NCBI GenBank assembly: GCA_946406115.1 | Contig: OX291549.1 | Span: forward strand, 18,933,901-18,997,900 | Direction: 5' to 3' | Source of the DNA: Apoda limacodes | Taxonomy: Eukaryota; Arthropoda; Insecta; Lepidoptera; Limacodidae | Length of the DNA: 64,000 nucleotides | In this document: positions 33,241 to 44,629 of the stretch, in pieces | Position numbering within the stretch: the first letter of the stretch is position 1 | Layout of the letters: every line of letters begins with the position of its first letter | Made by a program: the position numbers and the translations under genes | The notes under the pieces: generated by a model | What the model was told of the DNA's origin: nothing | Databases searched by the model: none | Seen by the model: only the letters and a program-made list of their open reading frames with translations

Positions 33241-33670
33241 CGAAAATATTTAATATTTAGAACTTACATATATATATATATATATGTAACGGATGAGTTT
33301 CTAGATGTCAAAAAAGATTAACTGCAAATCGACAGTGAAAAAAAACTATTACTTAAAAGTTGTTTAATTCATTATTTTTGAAGCACTACACTAGCATTTG
33401 TCAAAACTCCACATCAGTTACTTATATATTATCCTAATTTGCATATTATAACTTATAATATATATAATTTGCATTACCATGATTTTCAAGCTGACATCAA
33501 TGAAAAGTCTTATTCCTATATAATATAGTAAATTTATGTCTCACAATAAAAAAATAGCAGTCACGTGAGCATAATTAAACTAAGTCAGCAGCGGATTCAG
33601 GGTTTATTATAAGAAGAGGCTTAAGAAAAAATTGACTTAAGATCAACCAGAGGTTAACCATAGGCATATT
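33241..33670. other. No gene seen; TA microsatellite
   Basis: Contains the (TA)n run at 33269-33288 and otherwise AT-rich sequence. Confidence 0.4.
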
Positions 33671-33990
33671 TATTTATTTTTTATACCACTAAGGTGGCAA
33701 ACAAGCTAACGGTCCGCCTGATGGTAAGCGGTCACCGTGGCCTATAGATGCTTGCAATTTGCGGGATATCACTGACTGCCGACCCTTAAAAAAATACAAT
33801 AACTGTCTTGAAGAACCTCATACTGTTGTCCTTAGAGAAAACCTTGGCAGGGAGCTGATTCCGCAACCCAAGCGTACGCGGACGGAAGTTTCTCTGAAAC
33901 CGCACTATACGCGACCATTTCGGTTCTAAAGTGTAAGAATGAATTCCCTACCGATGACAGTGCCATGATAAAAAGAAGCCGTAGGCATTA
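33671..33990 (-). mobile_element. Jockey-type LINE 3' end, reverse
   Basis: Reverse complement follows 61700-62010 with few gaps: 'taaggtggcaaacaagctaa' (3' tail), 'ggcagggagctgattccgc', 'aagtttctctgaaaccgcac', 'gaattccctaccgatgaca'. The ORF2 frame is broken. Confidence 0.8.
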
Positions 33991-34399
33991 CTATAGACTG
34001 CTATGATGATATCGGGTAAACTCCGAAAATCTTGACTTAAGATTAATCCAAGATTAAGCATATCATATTAGCCGATCTACAAAGTTACTGATTATGTGGG
34101 GGGCTTAACTCCTAAAATTTTTGACGCCTCCTTGTGGATCCGCCACTGATACTACCATATAAATAAATGTATGCAAGTTAAAACATTTCGTGGATAAAAA
34201 CTGAGGGCAAAAGATCACGAGGGCATTCACCGTCCACATGACAGGCAAAGTCCCACAGACTAGGAAGTCTGAATTACACGGCACGATGATAGTGCAACCG
34301 TGGAATCGACGTCACCGGCTTACTTGTGGGTGACCACGGCCTTTGGATAGCAAGAATTAATTAAAGAAAGAAGACACTGACCTAAGGAGTAACATGTTT
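33991..34399. other. GC-balanced unassigned stretch
   Basis: 34200-34340 is GC-balanced ('caaccgtggaatcgacgtca') and unlike its surroundings, but no frame, splice site or repeat match is convincing. Confidence 0.3.
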
Positions 34400-34652
34400 T
34401 CGTCAATTTAATAAATAATAAATATTTTTAGACAGTACACACAGCGCTGTCTGGCCCCAAAGTAAGCGATGCTTGTGTTATGGAGCTAGACAACGAATAC
34501 AAAAACATATTAATTACTGTTTTTTGCAAATACTTACATATCATACATAGATACACCTAGACTCAAATCAAACACAAATGTTTGTCCAGTGCGGGTATCG
34601 AACCCACACCCTCTGCACAGCAGCTGGCCATACTACCAACACGGCTACCTAT
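34400..34652 (-). mobile_element. tRNA-derived SINE
   Basis: Read leftwards from about 34652, a tRNA-like head carries a perfect pol III B box GGTTCGATACC (34604-34594) inside a T-arm-like stem (GTGGGTTCGATACCCGCAC). A non-tRNA body follows ('caaacatttgtgtttgattt', 'tccataacacaagcatcgct', 'tactttggggccagac') with an AT-rich tail 'aaatatttattatttatt'. Head, body and tail order is that of lepidopteran SINEs. It is not a functional tRNA because the acceptor stem does not close. Confidence 0.8.
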
Positions 34653-36159
34653 ATATTTCACTACATACCGCATAATAATTTGATACATATAAGCTTAGAT
34701 TTCTAGTAGAATGCAGTGTTTGTTATATATTTGCCTCTACCTTCATACTAAAACGGAGGAAATTCAATTCTTGTCATTTAAGCTTATTTTTTATATCAGT
34801 TTATACTTTATGTTCGTGAAATTGTAGATAAGCAGCTAACCCAGAAGGTCTAGATGTAATTTACACATTAGGTACAAACAAGATCCGTGAGTAAATAAAT
34901 AACAATGAAAAGGGTGATACACACCAAATCATAATTTAAAGTGATATCGGGTAACTATATTTTACATGTTGCTTAATCAATCATAGATATATTAATTTAA
35001 ACAAGTAGGTATGATATATTATGTACAGTAAACTAGGTAGGTATACCTAAACTAAATATTTATGTAGATAATTGTAAAAACTAATAAATTTACTACAATT
35101 TAATAATTATATGTATATACTCACTGCTTACTTTATTATCACCTAAGTGCATAGGATTCTTTGGCAGCCATCGATCGAAAGACAAAGAAATAAAAGAAAT
35201 TAGTATGAAATATCAAGTCGTAGAAAAAAACTAGTTTTTATTTGTTTATAAATTAAATATTGCCTTAAGAAGAAATTATATAATAAATTACTTGTTTTCT
35301 TTAAATTTTCCTTTTATATTCATTATATCAACTCATTTCGTTCTATGTCAGCCGTCGACCTTTTATTATTTGGGGTCATTCCCATTGACACTTGCCAAAC
35401 CTTTGTTTAAACCCTATTTTTAATGACAAGTCTTATTTTGTAAACAAAATTCTAACCTCAAAATAAAGAAAGAAAACTGAAAACAATGATTAAGTGTCCA
35501 ATAAGTAAAACCAGCAGTTAAAACGGGGTTAAATCTATCTTTTTATTTGATTGTGAAATTCGCCTCACTCGTATTTTGAGCCTTAATTTTTGTTTCATTG
35601 CTTTTGAAGTTAGAATATTGTTTTATTGTTAACAAAAGTAAGAAGTAAGGGTGTAGTGTACGTAAACATTAACATTATTTTTTTTTAACATATAATGTAT
35701 AGGTACGTGTTTTTAATAATTAAAAGATTAGGTAGTAACTAGTTAAAATAAACTGTTTGAAGCATGACATTTTATTACTACTTACTAGGTCAACTAGAAG
35801 TGTGTTTATAATGAATAGAAGAATTACAAAATATATCAAAATAATTAATTCTATTATGATATAAAACCTATAAAAAGGACATTATATCTTCTAAACCTAC
35901 CTTCCTAGCCACTACCTTTACCGAAATACAAGTAAATATACTGTATAATATATAGATCTATAGTAAAATCTTCAATTGACAGTGACGTAGGATATTATAT
36001 TTAGCAAAAATATTGTCATTCGTGCACATAATGCTTATAAGTAACGTTACTAATGAATAGTTTAACGCACTTACATTTTTGTAACTAGGTATTGACTCCA
36101 AAAATATCTGTCTAATATTGGTGGTCAACATATTAACAATACCCACTAAGTACGTGTGA
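34653..36159. other. No gene seen
   Basis: AT-rich throughout; the minus frame at 36173-35958 is non-descript. Confidence 0.35.
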
Positions 36160-36455
36160 TTGAAGTCATACATTTCATTTGTGCTATTTTTATTTTACTA
36201 AATATAGTATTTGACGCCACTTGTTTACTTAATCATATAGGATAGGTAATTGTTACTAGTCTGCACTGCAATATGGTTAGCGACCTGCTGTTACTGCCAG
36301 TTATTTCTTGTAATGGAAGTATGTATGATTAAAGTGATACATTTAATTTTTGCTATTTTTATTATTTATAAAATAGTATTTGACGTCATTTGTTTACTGA
36401 ATCAGATAGGATAGGTTGTTCTCTCTGGTCTGGAATGTGGTCAGCTACCTGAATT
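36160..36455 (+). repeat. Diverged tandem duplication, 169-bp offset
   Basis: 'gctatttttatt' at 36183 and 36352 begins two parallel blocks. Both continue with 'atagtatttgacg', 'tttgtttact' and 'ataggataggt', and then a 'gtctg...tggt.agc.acctg' tail. Divergence shows an old event. Confidence 0.75.
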
Positions 36456-36539
36456 ATATCACGAACCTCTTTGCAAACTCCTTACTCAGCAAATCCCACT
36501 CTACATAAATTTTCTGGTGGTTTTAATCTGTTGAAGACT

Positions 36540-36660
36540 CAGGCTAGGTTGCCCCAACTAACTTTGACGATAACCGGTCACCAAATATGGGAGATTGTAT
36601 GGAAATTTCTATCGTTAGCTATTTTCAAAGTTAACCAGTGGTTTTCTGTAAACTTTCATA
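36540..36660. repeat. Possible MITE remnant
   Basis: 'aggctaggttgccccaacta' followed by 'actttgacgataaccgg', with a partly inverted 'agttaaccagtgg' near 36640, resembles lepidopteran 'GGTTGCACCAAC' MITEs. The right end is not intact. Confidence 0.35.
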
Positions 36661-36954
36661 CAAAGTTAGACAAGAGTTAGACAATTACAAACAAGAGAAA
36701 TTTGTCAACTCTTTACCTTAGACTTTGCGTATTTTATGTAGAATTAAAGTGAATTTTTAAGTTAAGATAAAAATGACGTATTCATTAAAATTGTTAAAAA
36801 TTAGTAATTACTCAAAAAAAAATACTTGGGGTACTTACAAATAGCTTGTTTCTTAATTGACATTTATCACAATAATTTTCGTTCTGGAAATAGGGGAAAA
36901 ACCTGATAAGTGAGTGTGACTTCATATATGTATATTGTTTGAGCTTACAAAGTA

Positions 36955-37227
36955 TCCTACTAATATTATAAATGTGAACGTTTGTATGTCTGGATAGATG
37001 TTTGTGACTCAATCGCGCTTCAACCACTGGACGCATCGGGATGAAACTTAGCATACACGTAGGTTATTTTATCCCGAAAAATTCAAAAGTTCCCTCGAGA
37101 ATAACTATAACAAAGTTTAAAGAAAAGATGTAGCTATAACTTGCTATAGCAAACTTCATTAGTATAATAAAGGAGTTTCATGCCGATAACCGAATTCAGG
37201 GCGGGCGGAGCCGCTGGCAAAGTCTAG
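36955..37227 (+). mobile_element. Short Helitron-like element, complete
   Basis: TCCTACTAATATTATAAATG start after A (36954); GCGGAGCCGC hairpin at about 37205-37214; AAAGTCTAG end before T (37228). It is the shortest full copy with intact termini in this window apart from the deleted one at 31093. Confidence 0.9.
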
Positions 37228-37449
37228 TATGAAATATAGCGTTTAAAGATTTTAAAAAAACCAATGTTATGCGTAAAAAGTAGAACAAAATGATAATATC
37301 CTTTGTACTTAATGTCGATCAAAGGAAATCAGTATTCATCGTTCATTCATAAATGGATCACAGCGATTCCCACCCGAGCCGTTGCAATATTGACGTCGGA
37401 GCATATTAACAATAACTATGTATATGTCGTCGTCAAATCGCATAATTAG

Positions 37450-37891
37450 TCGTCAATAATTTACAAACACTCGCTGGTTCGTAAATTGCTTTAAACAAAT
37501 TGTAAACTGCCTTGTCAGTTTATAATAGAGCATGTTACTTACAAACGATTCGAACGCCTTCTACAAAATGCCGTGGCAAATTGTAAAAAACACATAAAAA
37601 GTGCTAGCAGACCATGAAAACTGGCGTTTGACAGACTCGATTCTATTCTGGCACTAGCCGGGTACTGCTGCGGCTCTCTCCGCTCAGCTCGTGGACAACC
37701 TAACAGCTCTACGCATCACTTGTACCTAACTGGATGAAACTATTTGCATGTATGTCTGTATCTATTCGTCCGTCCGACCTTAAATCATGATTGGGTAATC
37801 ATGATTTAAGGTGTCTTGGCGAAATTATCAAACTTATTGATCATTTTGCCTTCGGCAATTTGCAAACCAGCGAGCGTTTGTAAACTGACGA
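37450..37891. mobile_element. Inverted-repeat element with about 40-bp ends
   Basis: Left end 'tcgtcaataatttacaaaca' plus 'ctcgctggttcgtaaattgc'; right end 'gcaatttgcaaaccagcgag' plus 'cgtttgtaaactgacga'. The arms match with a 3-bp indel and a few changes. Internal sequence repeats arm-like words ('ggcaaattgtaaaa'). It carries a perfect hairpin at 37777-37812 and a GC-richer core at 37620-37720. Non-coding. Confidence 0.75.
37777..37812. repeat. Perfect 16-bp hairpin, 4-nt loop
   Basis: 'accttaaatcatgatt' and 'aatcatgatttaaggt' are exact complements around 'gggt'. It lies inside the inverted-repeat element 37450-37891. Confidence 0.85.
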
Positions 37892-37947
37892 AACCTTTTG
37901 TATAAAGACGAATTATAAAATCTGATAACAACATATATATCGTTCGT

Positions 37948-38012
37948 TCGTCCACTGCTGAATGTAGGCCCCATATGTCTCCACAACGGCCGATCCTGAG
38001 CCACCCGTGTAA
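37948..38012 (-). mobile_element. RTE-type LINE 3' end fragment, reverse
   Basis: 'cgtccactgctgaatgtagg', 'gtctccacaacggccgatcc' is the reverse complement of the LINE C-terminus at 51110-51195 ('ggaccggccgttgtggaggc'). Confidence 0.65.
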
Positions 38013-38092
38013 TAGAATATTATTTATATGCGGTTAAACTATATTATTCCAGAAGGATAAAAATATGATTTTAAAAATTTATATATTCGTTA

Positions 38093-38279
38093 TCTTTACA
38101 TATATAATTCTACTGTACGTGTGTATGTCACTGTACTCCTCCTAAACGGCTGGACCGATTTGAATAATTTTTTTTGTATGCGTTTGGGTGGCGCCCTGAA
38201 TGGTTTAGATTCACAAGTCAGCCCAGCAGATGGCGCTGCAGTTGGTATCATGCAGGACAACGTCTGCCCCGTCAGCTAG
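38093..38279 (+). mobile_element. Helitron-like element, second subfamily, complete
   Basis: Starts TCTTTACATATATAATTC after A, carries 'aaacggctggaccgatttga', and ends CCCGTCAGCTAG before T. A short hairpin ('caggacaacgtctg') precedes the end. A relative is at 18788-19020. Confidence 0.7.
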
Positions 38280-38378
38280 TATAATATATGTTAATACCGC
38301 AAAATGAGCAGGTAAATGATGATATAAATAAATATTAAGTATGACTAAAATGGTATTTGTAATAAACTTCCTTAGAGT

Positions 38379-38516
38379 CTATTGGAAACAATCTAGAGTA
38401 CGCCAGACTCTGGAATTCGAGAGAAAAATGTATGCAAGTACTTTCACGGGTATCGAGAGGTAAGGCCTACTTGCATACATATTTTCCAGTCTGGCTTACT
38501 CGAGACTGTTCCAAAT
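38379..38516. mobile_element. Palindromic MITE, copy 2 of 2
   Basis: Same arms and core as 3505-3643: 'attggaaacaatctagagta', 'ccagactctggaattcgaga', core 'agtactttcacgggtatcga', then 'ttgcatacat' and 'cgagactgttccaaata'. Palindromic over nearly its full length. Confidence 0.75.
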
Positions 38517-40060
38517 ACGGTCCCTTCCCTCTTTGTCTCTCTATGTTCAGTAGCATAGATGCCATATTGATATTAGTCAGATATATTTACAAACCAGATT
38601 AACTCAAGTTTTTTAATGAAAAGGACCTAGAGTTCCTTTACCTGTATTTTTAATTTGTACGCGTGTCTACAGTTATTTTATGACTAACAAATATCACACA
38701 ATAATAAATAATACTAAATATCTATAAATCTATCAATTTTCTTTTGCAATAATAAACTTAGAAGTTTTTTACAATCATCTAAACTAAGAAGTTCGCCACT
38801 AGGAGACTTCTGCCTATATAAATATACTGTAAAAAGTAAAAACTACTTAGTACTAAATAATTTTATTTAATACGTAAATTATGTTATTGTTAGGTTTGTT
38901 GGTAGACTAAAAAAATTACCTTTGAAGTGGTAAAAACATTACCATGACCACCAAGTCATTGTACTGACTGTGTCACTCTTCTCAGAAACCTTGATACAAA
39001 TAATTAACTGATTAAGAAGTTGTGTCATTCAAGGCCTACAGAATGACTTATGTAACTCCTTTACAAGGTTGTTAAGCACAGGTATAATGTATTGGGACGT
39101 CCAAAGAAGAAGGAAAGTGCAGAAAGACTATTTAGGACTGGTTATGACCATATAAGTTTTATTCTTATATATCATAGAAGGTTGTCTATTCTTTATTCTA
39201 TGTTGGTGGCAGTAGTTAGGTACCCGTCCTTTTTTCGGTCTTATCAAGAAACATAAATACTTATATTAACATTCCGGGCATACATATCAGCATGGAATCT
39301 GAGAATGCTCGCTCATGCCACCAAATTATCATAAATTTTTATTAGTTTTAGTCCGGCGTCCTCAGGATTCAGTAGATACTAATTAAATACCTAGGTTATA
39401 CAGATAATTTCAAAATTAAATTTGAATTTCTCAAATAAACAATTTCTAATATATAAATGATGGTTTCTTTTATCATAAATCACGATGGCTAAAATAACGC
39501 CATTAATCAACTAACCCGGTTCCCTAAGCGTTAAAAACAACAGTCAACGGCAGTAAATCTCTTTATAACACAGTTTTGATAAAGCTCATGTTAAACGACT
39601 TCAATAAAAAAAGGAGGTTCTATGTTTGACGCGTAGGTTTATGTTTTATTTTTCTTTGTGTGTTCACTGAATTCTCGACAACGTCGTAATGATGTCCAAT
39701 ATAAATTTGAAAAGGATTAGGTTAGATTAGGAAGCGGAGATATGTAGTAACAAAATACAGTTCTAAAATTTGCTTTTTAGTTAGATTTTTGTGTGAATGT
39801 AACGCGATGTCTTTGCCATATGTAAGCCAATTTTAATGAAGGTGATCCTACCTACCTGATGATGATGATATATGTTTTAGTACAAACTAAAAAAAAATAC
39901 TTTATTTTTTTACTTTTAAGTGGGATTTTGAAATCTGTGTAATTTTTTTTGTTTTTTTTTTGGCATAAATTTGGCTAACACATGAATAAAGAATTATGTT
40001 CAAGTTTACGTTAATGCGCATTATGAATGTTTTACTGTTAGGTCTTTGTATTATTTCCTA
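38517..40060. other. No gene seen
   Basis: AT-rich, with a fragment of the AACCGACTTC family at about 39595-39640. No gene signals. Confidence 0.35.
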
Positions 40061-40419
40061 GTACCTGGGGACCGAGCTTTGTTTGTTTTTTTTTAAACAA
40101 CGTCTTCCATTGTCAAGTTGCTTTAGTGTTGCTTAACAACGCTATCTATTGTTAAGTAGCTTTAGTGTTGCTGTGTCGGTAAAAATAATAGTATTACTAC
40201 TCGCCAATAGATGCCAGCACGAGTCATATTTTTCAGTGTATCATTGCCTAAAAACACGTATAAAACGACGTTTTCTAAAAATGAAACCTAGCTAGATCGA
40301 TTTATCGCCCTCGAAACCTCCACATACAGAATCTCATGAAAATTGTTAGTTTAGTTTCCGAAATTCAGATTGTATCTATATGTATACATACAAGAATTGC
40401 TCGTTTAAAGGTATTAGAT
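40061..40419 (+). repeat. 'GGACCGAGCTT' interspersed repeat with doubled module
   Basis: From 'gtacctggggaccgagcttt' to 'gctcgtttaaaggtattaga'. The 'gctttagtgttgct' module occurs at about 40120 and 40160, each followed by a variant of the rest, so part of the 5' region is tandemly duplicated. Confidence 0.8.
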
Positions 40420-40881
40420 ACTATGGTTACAGTCAATAGTTATAAATTTGGCGTATGGTAAAATTACCGCATGATTTGATATTATTATTATATACCACAA
40501 ACCGAAAATACTAATTAACTGTGTAATTTAAATTTGCTATTATAATATATGTTTTTCGTTTATTGCTAATTGGAATCATTATTCTACTGGTTAAAATTCT
40601 TTAAAAAAGTATTTACTATCGAACCACAAGTTGGTTAATATTTAAAATTGAGTTATGGTGAAAAAATATGGGTTTACAAAAAAACCAGCACATTAAAAAT
40701 TAGGAAACAGTTATTCATTTAGATATAAGTAATTATAATTTATATTTCGACTAAAGAATGTTTACGTTTAGTTTTTTTTTAATAAAAATAACAGAATATC
40801 CTACGCAATTACGAATTCTAATTCTTTGCCATTATCTACTTACGTCTACTCCTGCATCATAAATAAGACAAAAGTTTTCTT
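40420..40881. other. No gene seen
   Basis: AT-rich filler; no recognised element. Confidence 0.3.
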
Positions 40882-41492
40882 AAGGGTTCCGTGCCTCAAA
40901 AGAAAAAAAGAAACCCATAAAGGATAGCTTTGTTGTCCGTCCATTTGTCTGTCTGTCAAAACCTATTTTCTGAGAGACGCGTAAAAATAACAATACAAAG
41001 GCTACAATCCCTTGATGCTGTAAAAAAAGTATGTTTCTAAGTCAACGCAATAAAAAAATACGACTGAAATGCGGTCATGTTTATCTCATATTTTAGCATT
41101 TACAAATAAATTAAAACCTATGGGGTACTTCTCGTTGTCCTAGATCACATATATAGGAAAAAAACGTTAATTTGTAATAATAACGCATTGAAAAAAGCTC
41201 GTCTGTCATGGACCTTTTACTGAAGAACCCGTGGAGGTATCATGTTGGATTAAAATAAAATCGACGGTCACTTAAAGTTGTAAAAAAAACCAGCTTTTTA
41301 TTGCATATTGTGACACAAGTAAATCAATACTTATGGGCTACTTTCCGTTGACTTTATACTTTGAAATATAGGAATAAATCCAAAAACTGATCATAAACCT
41401 GTGAGACTTGATCTAATGATGAAAGAAGTATCTACATATAGTGAGTTTGCACGGAACCCTCGGTACGCGAGCCGGATTCGGACTTGACCGTT
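40882..41492 (-). repeat. AAGTGCGAGT/GGTTCCGTACC family copy, reverse
   Basis: Left 'agggttccgtgcctc' with 'gttgtccgtccatttgtctg'; right 'cacggaaccctcggtacgcg' and 'attcggacttgacc'. Non-coding; the interior is diverged. Confidence 0.6.
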
Positions 41493-41700
41493 TTTTTATT
41501 ACATAGTAGCGTTTGCTTTTGTGGTAAAATCACTGATTTATTTTTACTTATCCAGCATTAGCTAATATTCTTCGGTTTTGCCCATGAAAAATCAAATGCC
41601 TTGGAAATGACCGAGTATTTAATTATCAATCGCATACAAAGAATCTTAGGCAGATTTAGTTCCTAACATCTAAACAACACTCTTTCACATATATAATATA

Positions 41701-42006
41701 CTAGATTTTGCCAGCGGGTCCGCCTGCCCTAAATTCGGTGTGGAACTTTTTACTTATGCTAATGAAGTTTGCTATAGCAAGCCATAGCTGAAGCTCTAGT
41801 TCGTTTAAGCTCGGTTATAGTGATTCCCGCAGGAACTTTTGAATTTTTCGGGATAAAGAGTAACCTATGTCCTATTTTAGGACCTAACCTATACATGTGT
41901 GTGCCAAGTTTCATTGCGATTCGCCCAGCCAGTATGGTTAAAGCGTGATCGAGTAACAAACATTCATCCATTCAGATATTCTTTCACATTAATAATATTA
42001 GTAGGA
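41701..42006 (-). mobile_element. Short Helitron-like element, complete, reverse
   Basis: CTAG at 41701 (after A at 41700, i.e. T on the minus strand) and TCCTACTAATATTATTAATG at 42006 leftward, after A. Hairpin region 'ccagcgggtccgcctg'. The minus frame 41971-41759 inside it is incidental. Confidence 0.9.
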
Positions 42007-42202
42007 TTTAGAGGATGACGTATCCATTCTCATTTTTAACATCTATCTTAAATTTATATTAAATCACGTACATACAAAGTTGAAGAATTTAACCGCTATG
42101 CGATGCAACTGACAGACTTCAAGCTGGCTGCTGTAAATCAGCCAACAAAATTTTCCTGTTACCACCACAAAGATTCTAGTAAGAGACTTAATAATAAACT
42201 AT
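42007..42202. other. Short unassigned stretch
   Basis: No recognised feature. Confidence 0.3.
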
Positions 42203-42355
42203 CGGCCAAGTGCGATCCGCACTAGCGCACGTAGGGTTCCGTACCATTATCTACAAAAACGACCAAAAAAATCACCTTTGTTGTGAATATTTAGCCCCCT
42301 TACATTTTTATTTTATTCTGTTTTTAGTATTCGATGTTATAGCGGCAACAGAAAA
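42203..42355 (+). repeat. AAGTGCGAGT family, truncated copy
   Basis: 'cggccaagtgcgatccgcac' and 'cacgtagggttccgtaccat' start; breaks off at 'agcggcaacagaaaaaccga' where a second related element begins. Confidence 0.65.
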
Positions 42356-43236
42356 ACCGACCAAGTGCGTGTCGTACACGTATTAAGTTCTGTAAAATAA
42401 AAAAAATAATTGCGGATCTGTATCCAGCCGCTGGTTACCCCCTTCTGGGAATAAAGACTGTGAACACATTCTATACTTAAATACATATATTCGATACATC
42501 AGACAAAAACCGTTTTGGCAATTTGGCTACAGAATTCCAAAAACTAGCCATAATTATAATTGCTAATTATACATAGTCTTTGTCAAACAACGTGACTCCA
42601 TCACGTTAGGAAAAAGTAAGGATATTATTCGGCTTAAATAAACACAAAACGTGTCGATTGTTACGTGAGACCTAATTTAAACGGCTTTGATTAAATGTTA
42701 AATGAGACCTATTCAAAACAATTTAAGCTAGATATTACATTCATTTCATTCATACGGTCGGCCAAGCCTTTGATAAACCCGACAGCGTTTTGGTTAGGGT
42801 TCGGTAGAATAAAAAAAGTGATTTTTTCCCATTTTTATAAAGACGTGGTTTATAAGTTAGAAGTTTCACATTTTTTTGGTATTTTTTTTAAATTGTTTTA
42901 ACTTTAGAAGCTCGCAAAATGTATTTTAGATAAAAAGTCAATAAAGAAGCTAAAATGCACTTCAAAGGTATTTAACAAAATTCTACTGAAAAATAAAATT
43001 CCATCCCTTATCCCTAAAAAAATATAAATAGGTAGTTATGGTGTGAAACTATCTTAAAAATTTTAGGGTCTAGCAGTATACAAAAATTGTAAGGCGGTAT
43101 TAGTGGAACAAAAAGGATACCTTCGGTGAAATTTCATTACAATTAATGCAAAGTCCCCAATGCAATGGAAATGTAAGTTTGTGACAGACATGAAAAATTA
43201 TAAGGGTTCCGTTTTCCATTTGGCTAAGGAACCCTA
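42356..43236 (+). repeat. Related 'AAGTGCGTGTCG' family (variant B)
   Basis: 'accaagtgcgtgtcgtacac' starts this copy and 'ttccatttggctaaggaacc' ends it. A sister is at 58165-58630. Between them, 42695-42901 is an open frame of low-complexity composition, not considered a gene. Confidence 0.5.
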
Positions 43237-43720
43237 ATTCTCTCCGTAAGCCCCATTTCATAAAACTATAGAAAGCAGTTTATTATTTCTTTGTAGTTTT
43301 TAGCGTTAAATAAATCGCCCGCTATGGTCAGGATTATTACAGATTATAACTGCAAGTCGAGTAACATCCGTAAGTAACAGAATTATAATATAACTGCAAG
43401 TCGAGTAACAGCGTTATAGTTACCGACCACTTCAGTCTTCCGTAACAGGTTGTTGGTGGCTATCGCGGCAACACTGCTTCCAATATTTTGTATCTGCACT
43501 TCTGGCTTTCTTTATTTTATAAAGTCCTAACTTTGGTGGGTTAAGAAATTAATAGTAACAAGTAGGGATAAGTAAATGAAAAACCCAGGTACAGAATAAT
43601 AACCCTCTTTTCCAGTTTTTCACAAAAAATAATAATTATTTCAGGATTGGATTAAATTTATTAAAATGTTGAATCACTGCAGTTCGCAGCCAATTGTTAT
43701 AAAGTAATTGGATGAATCCC
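43237..43720. other. Short direct repeat, no gene
   Basis: 'ataactgcaagtcgagtaac' occurs twice (about 43346 and 43390). No other recognised feature. Confidence 0.4.
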
Positions 43721-43802
43721 ATTACGTTACGTTATTTAAACTAGAAATAAAACTTGAGTAAATTACGTTACGTTATTTAAACTAGAAATAAAACTTGAGT
43801 AA
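43721..43802 (+). repeat. Perfect 41-bp tandem duplication
   Basis: Two identical units ('attacgttacgttatttaaa'...) occupy 43721-43761 and 43762-43802. Identity suggests a recent duplication. Confidence 0.9.
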
Positions 43803-44051
43803 ATTCAAAACTTACACCAAAATAACTGGTGTGTGAACAGGTTAAGTACACGATACAGAAGTTTTCAGCCGATTTTGTAAATAAAATAAATAATCCATGG
43901 TAAACTACAATGTAACGCAACATTACGTTACGTACACATTACTGCGTGCAATATGGCGGGTGGTGAACAGTAGGTACGTACTTTATCAAAAGAATATAAC
44001 AATGTTTAAAAAAGCCGATGCGCGTACAAAGAGACTTGCTTTATTGCTGTC

Positions 44052-44329
44052 ATTTAAGGTGGCGGTGCGTGAACGGTTCGACTTCATGTTTTCACACATT
44101 TTTATTCAATGTCTCGCGTTCGTAGTCACTTCTCATCTACTGAAAATTTGTAACATGTGTTGATTCAATTAGAATTGTAGTTTCGCGTTTGGTAGGTGTT
44201 TTACTTTATGCTTAAAATTGTCAGTAATATATACTCTTAAATAAGAAATCGCTAAAATATAGAAAAGAAGCGTGAGAGAAGAGAGAAAGAAAGTCGAGCC
44301 GTCCACGCACCGCCATGCGCCATCTTAAA
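44052..44329. mobile_element. Inverted-repeat element, GC-rich ends
   Basis: 'atttaaggtggcggtgcgtg' at the left and 'cacgcaccgccatgcgccat' plus 'cttaaat' at the right are inverted, the right with an extra 8-nt piece. Arms continue with 'gaacggttcgactt' and 'aagtcgagccgtcc'. The interior is AT-rich and non-coding. The plus frame 43897-44163 crosses its left end and is discounted. Confidence 0.65.
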
Positions 44330-44629
44330 TTAATACGACTATATTATTGAATTAGTGATCGGAAGTGGCCCGCATAATGCAGAGGTAGCAGGTTTTCTGT
44401 GCCGGAAAGCTCAGAGGGGGAGGGGGGATAGTTTCGCGGCGGAGAGAAGCAGGAAATAACAATGCGGAAAAACATGATACTACAACTCCAGCTAACGGAA
44501 ATTGATGTAATAAATACATACATGACGACAATAAATTTGATATAAAACTAATACATAAATAAACATCGATGGTCTAGACTAGAAGACAAGCGTGGTAATT
44601 ACTTACAAGTTTACTGATTTATATAGTCA
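44330..44629. other. Purine-rich patch, no gene
   Basis: 44400-44470 is strikingly purine-rich on the plus strand ('agagggggaggggggatag'). On the minus strand this is a long pyrimidine tract, but no exon follows convincingly. Confidence 0.3.

Noticed and set aside
34570..34652. A functional tRNA gene
   Set aside because: The B box and T arm are good but the acceptor and D arms do not fold, and a SINE body with AT-rich tail follows.
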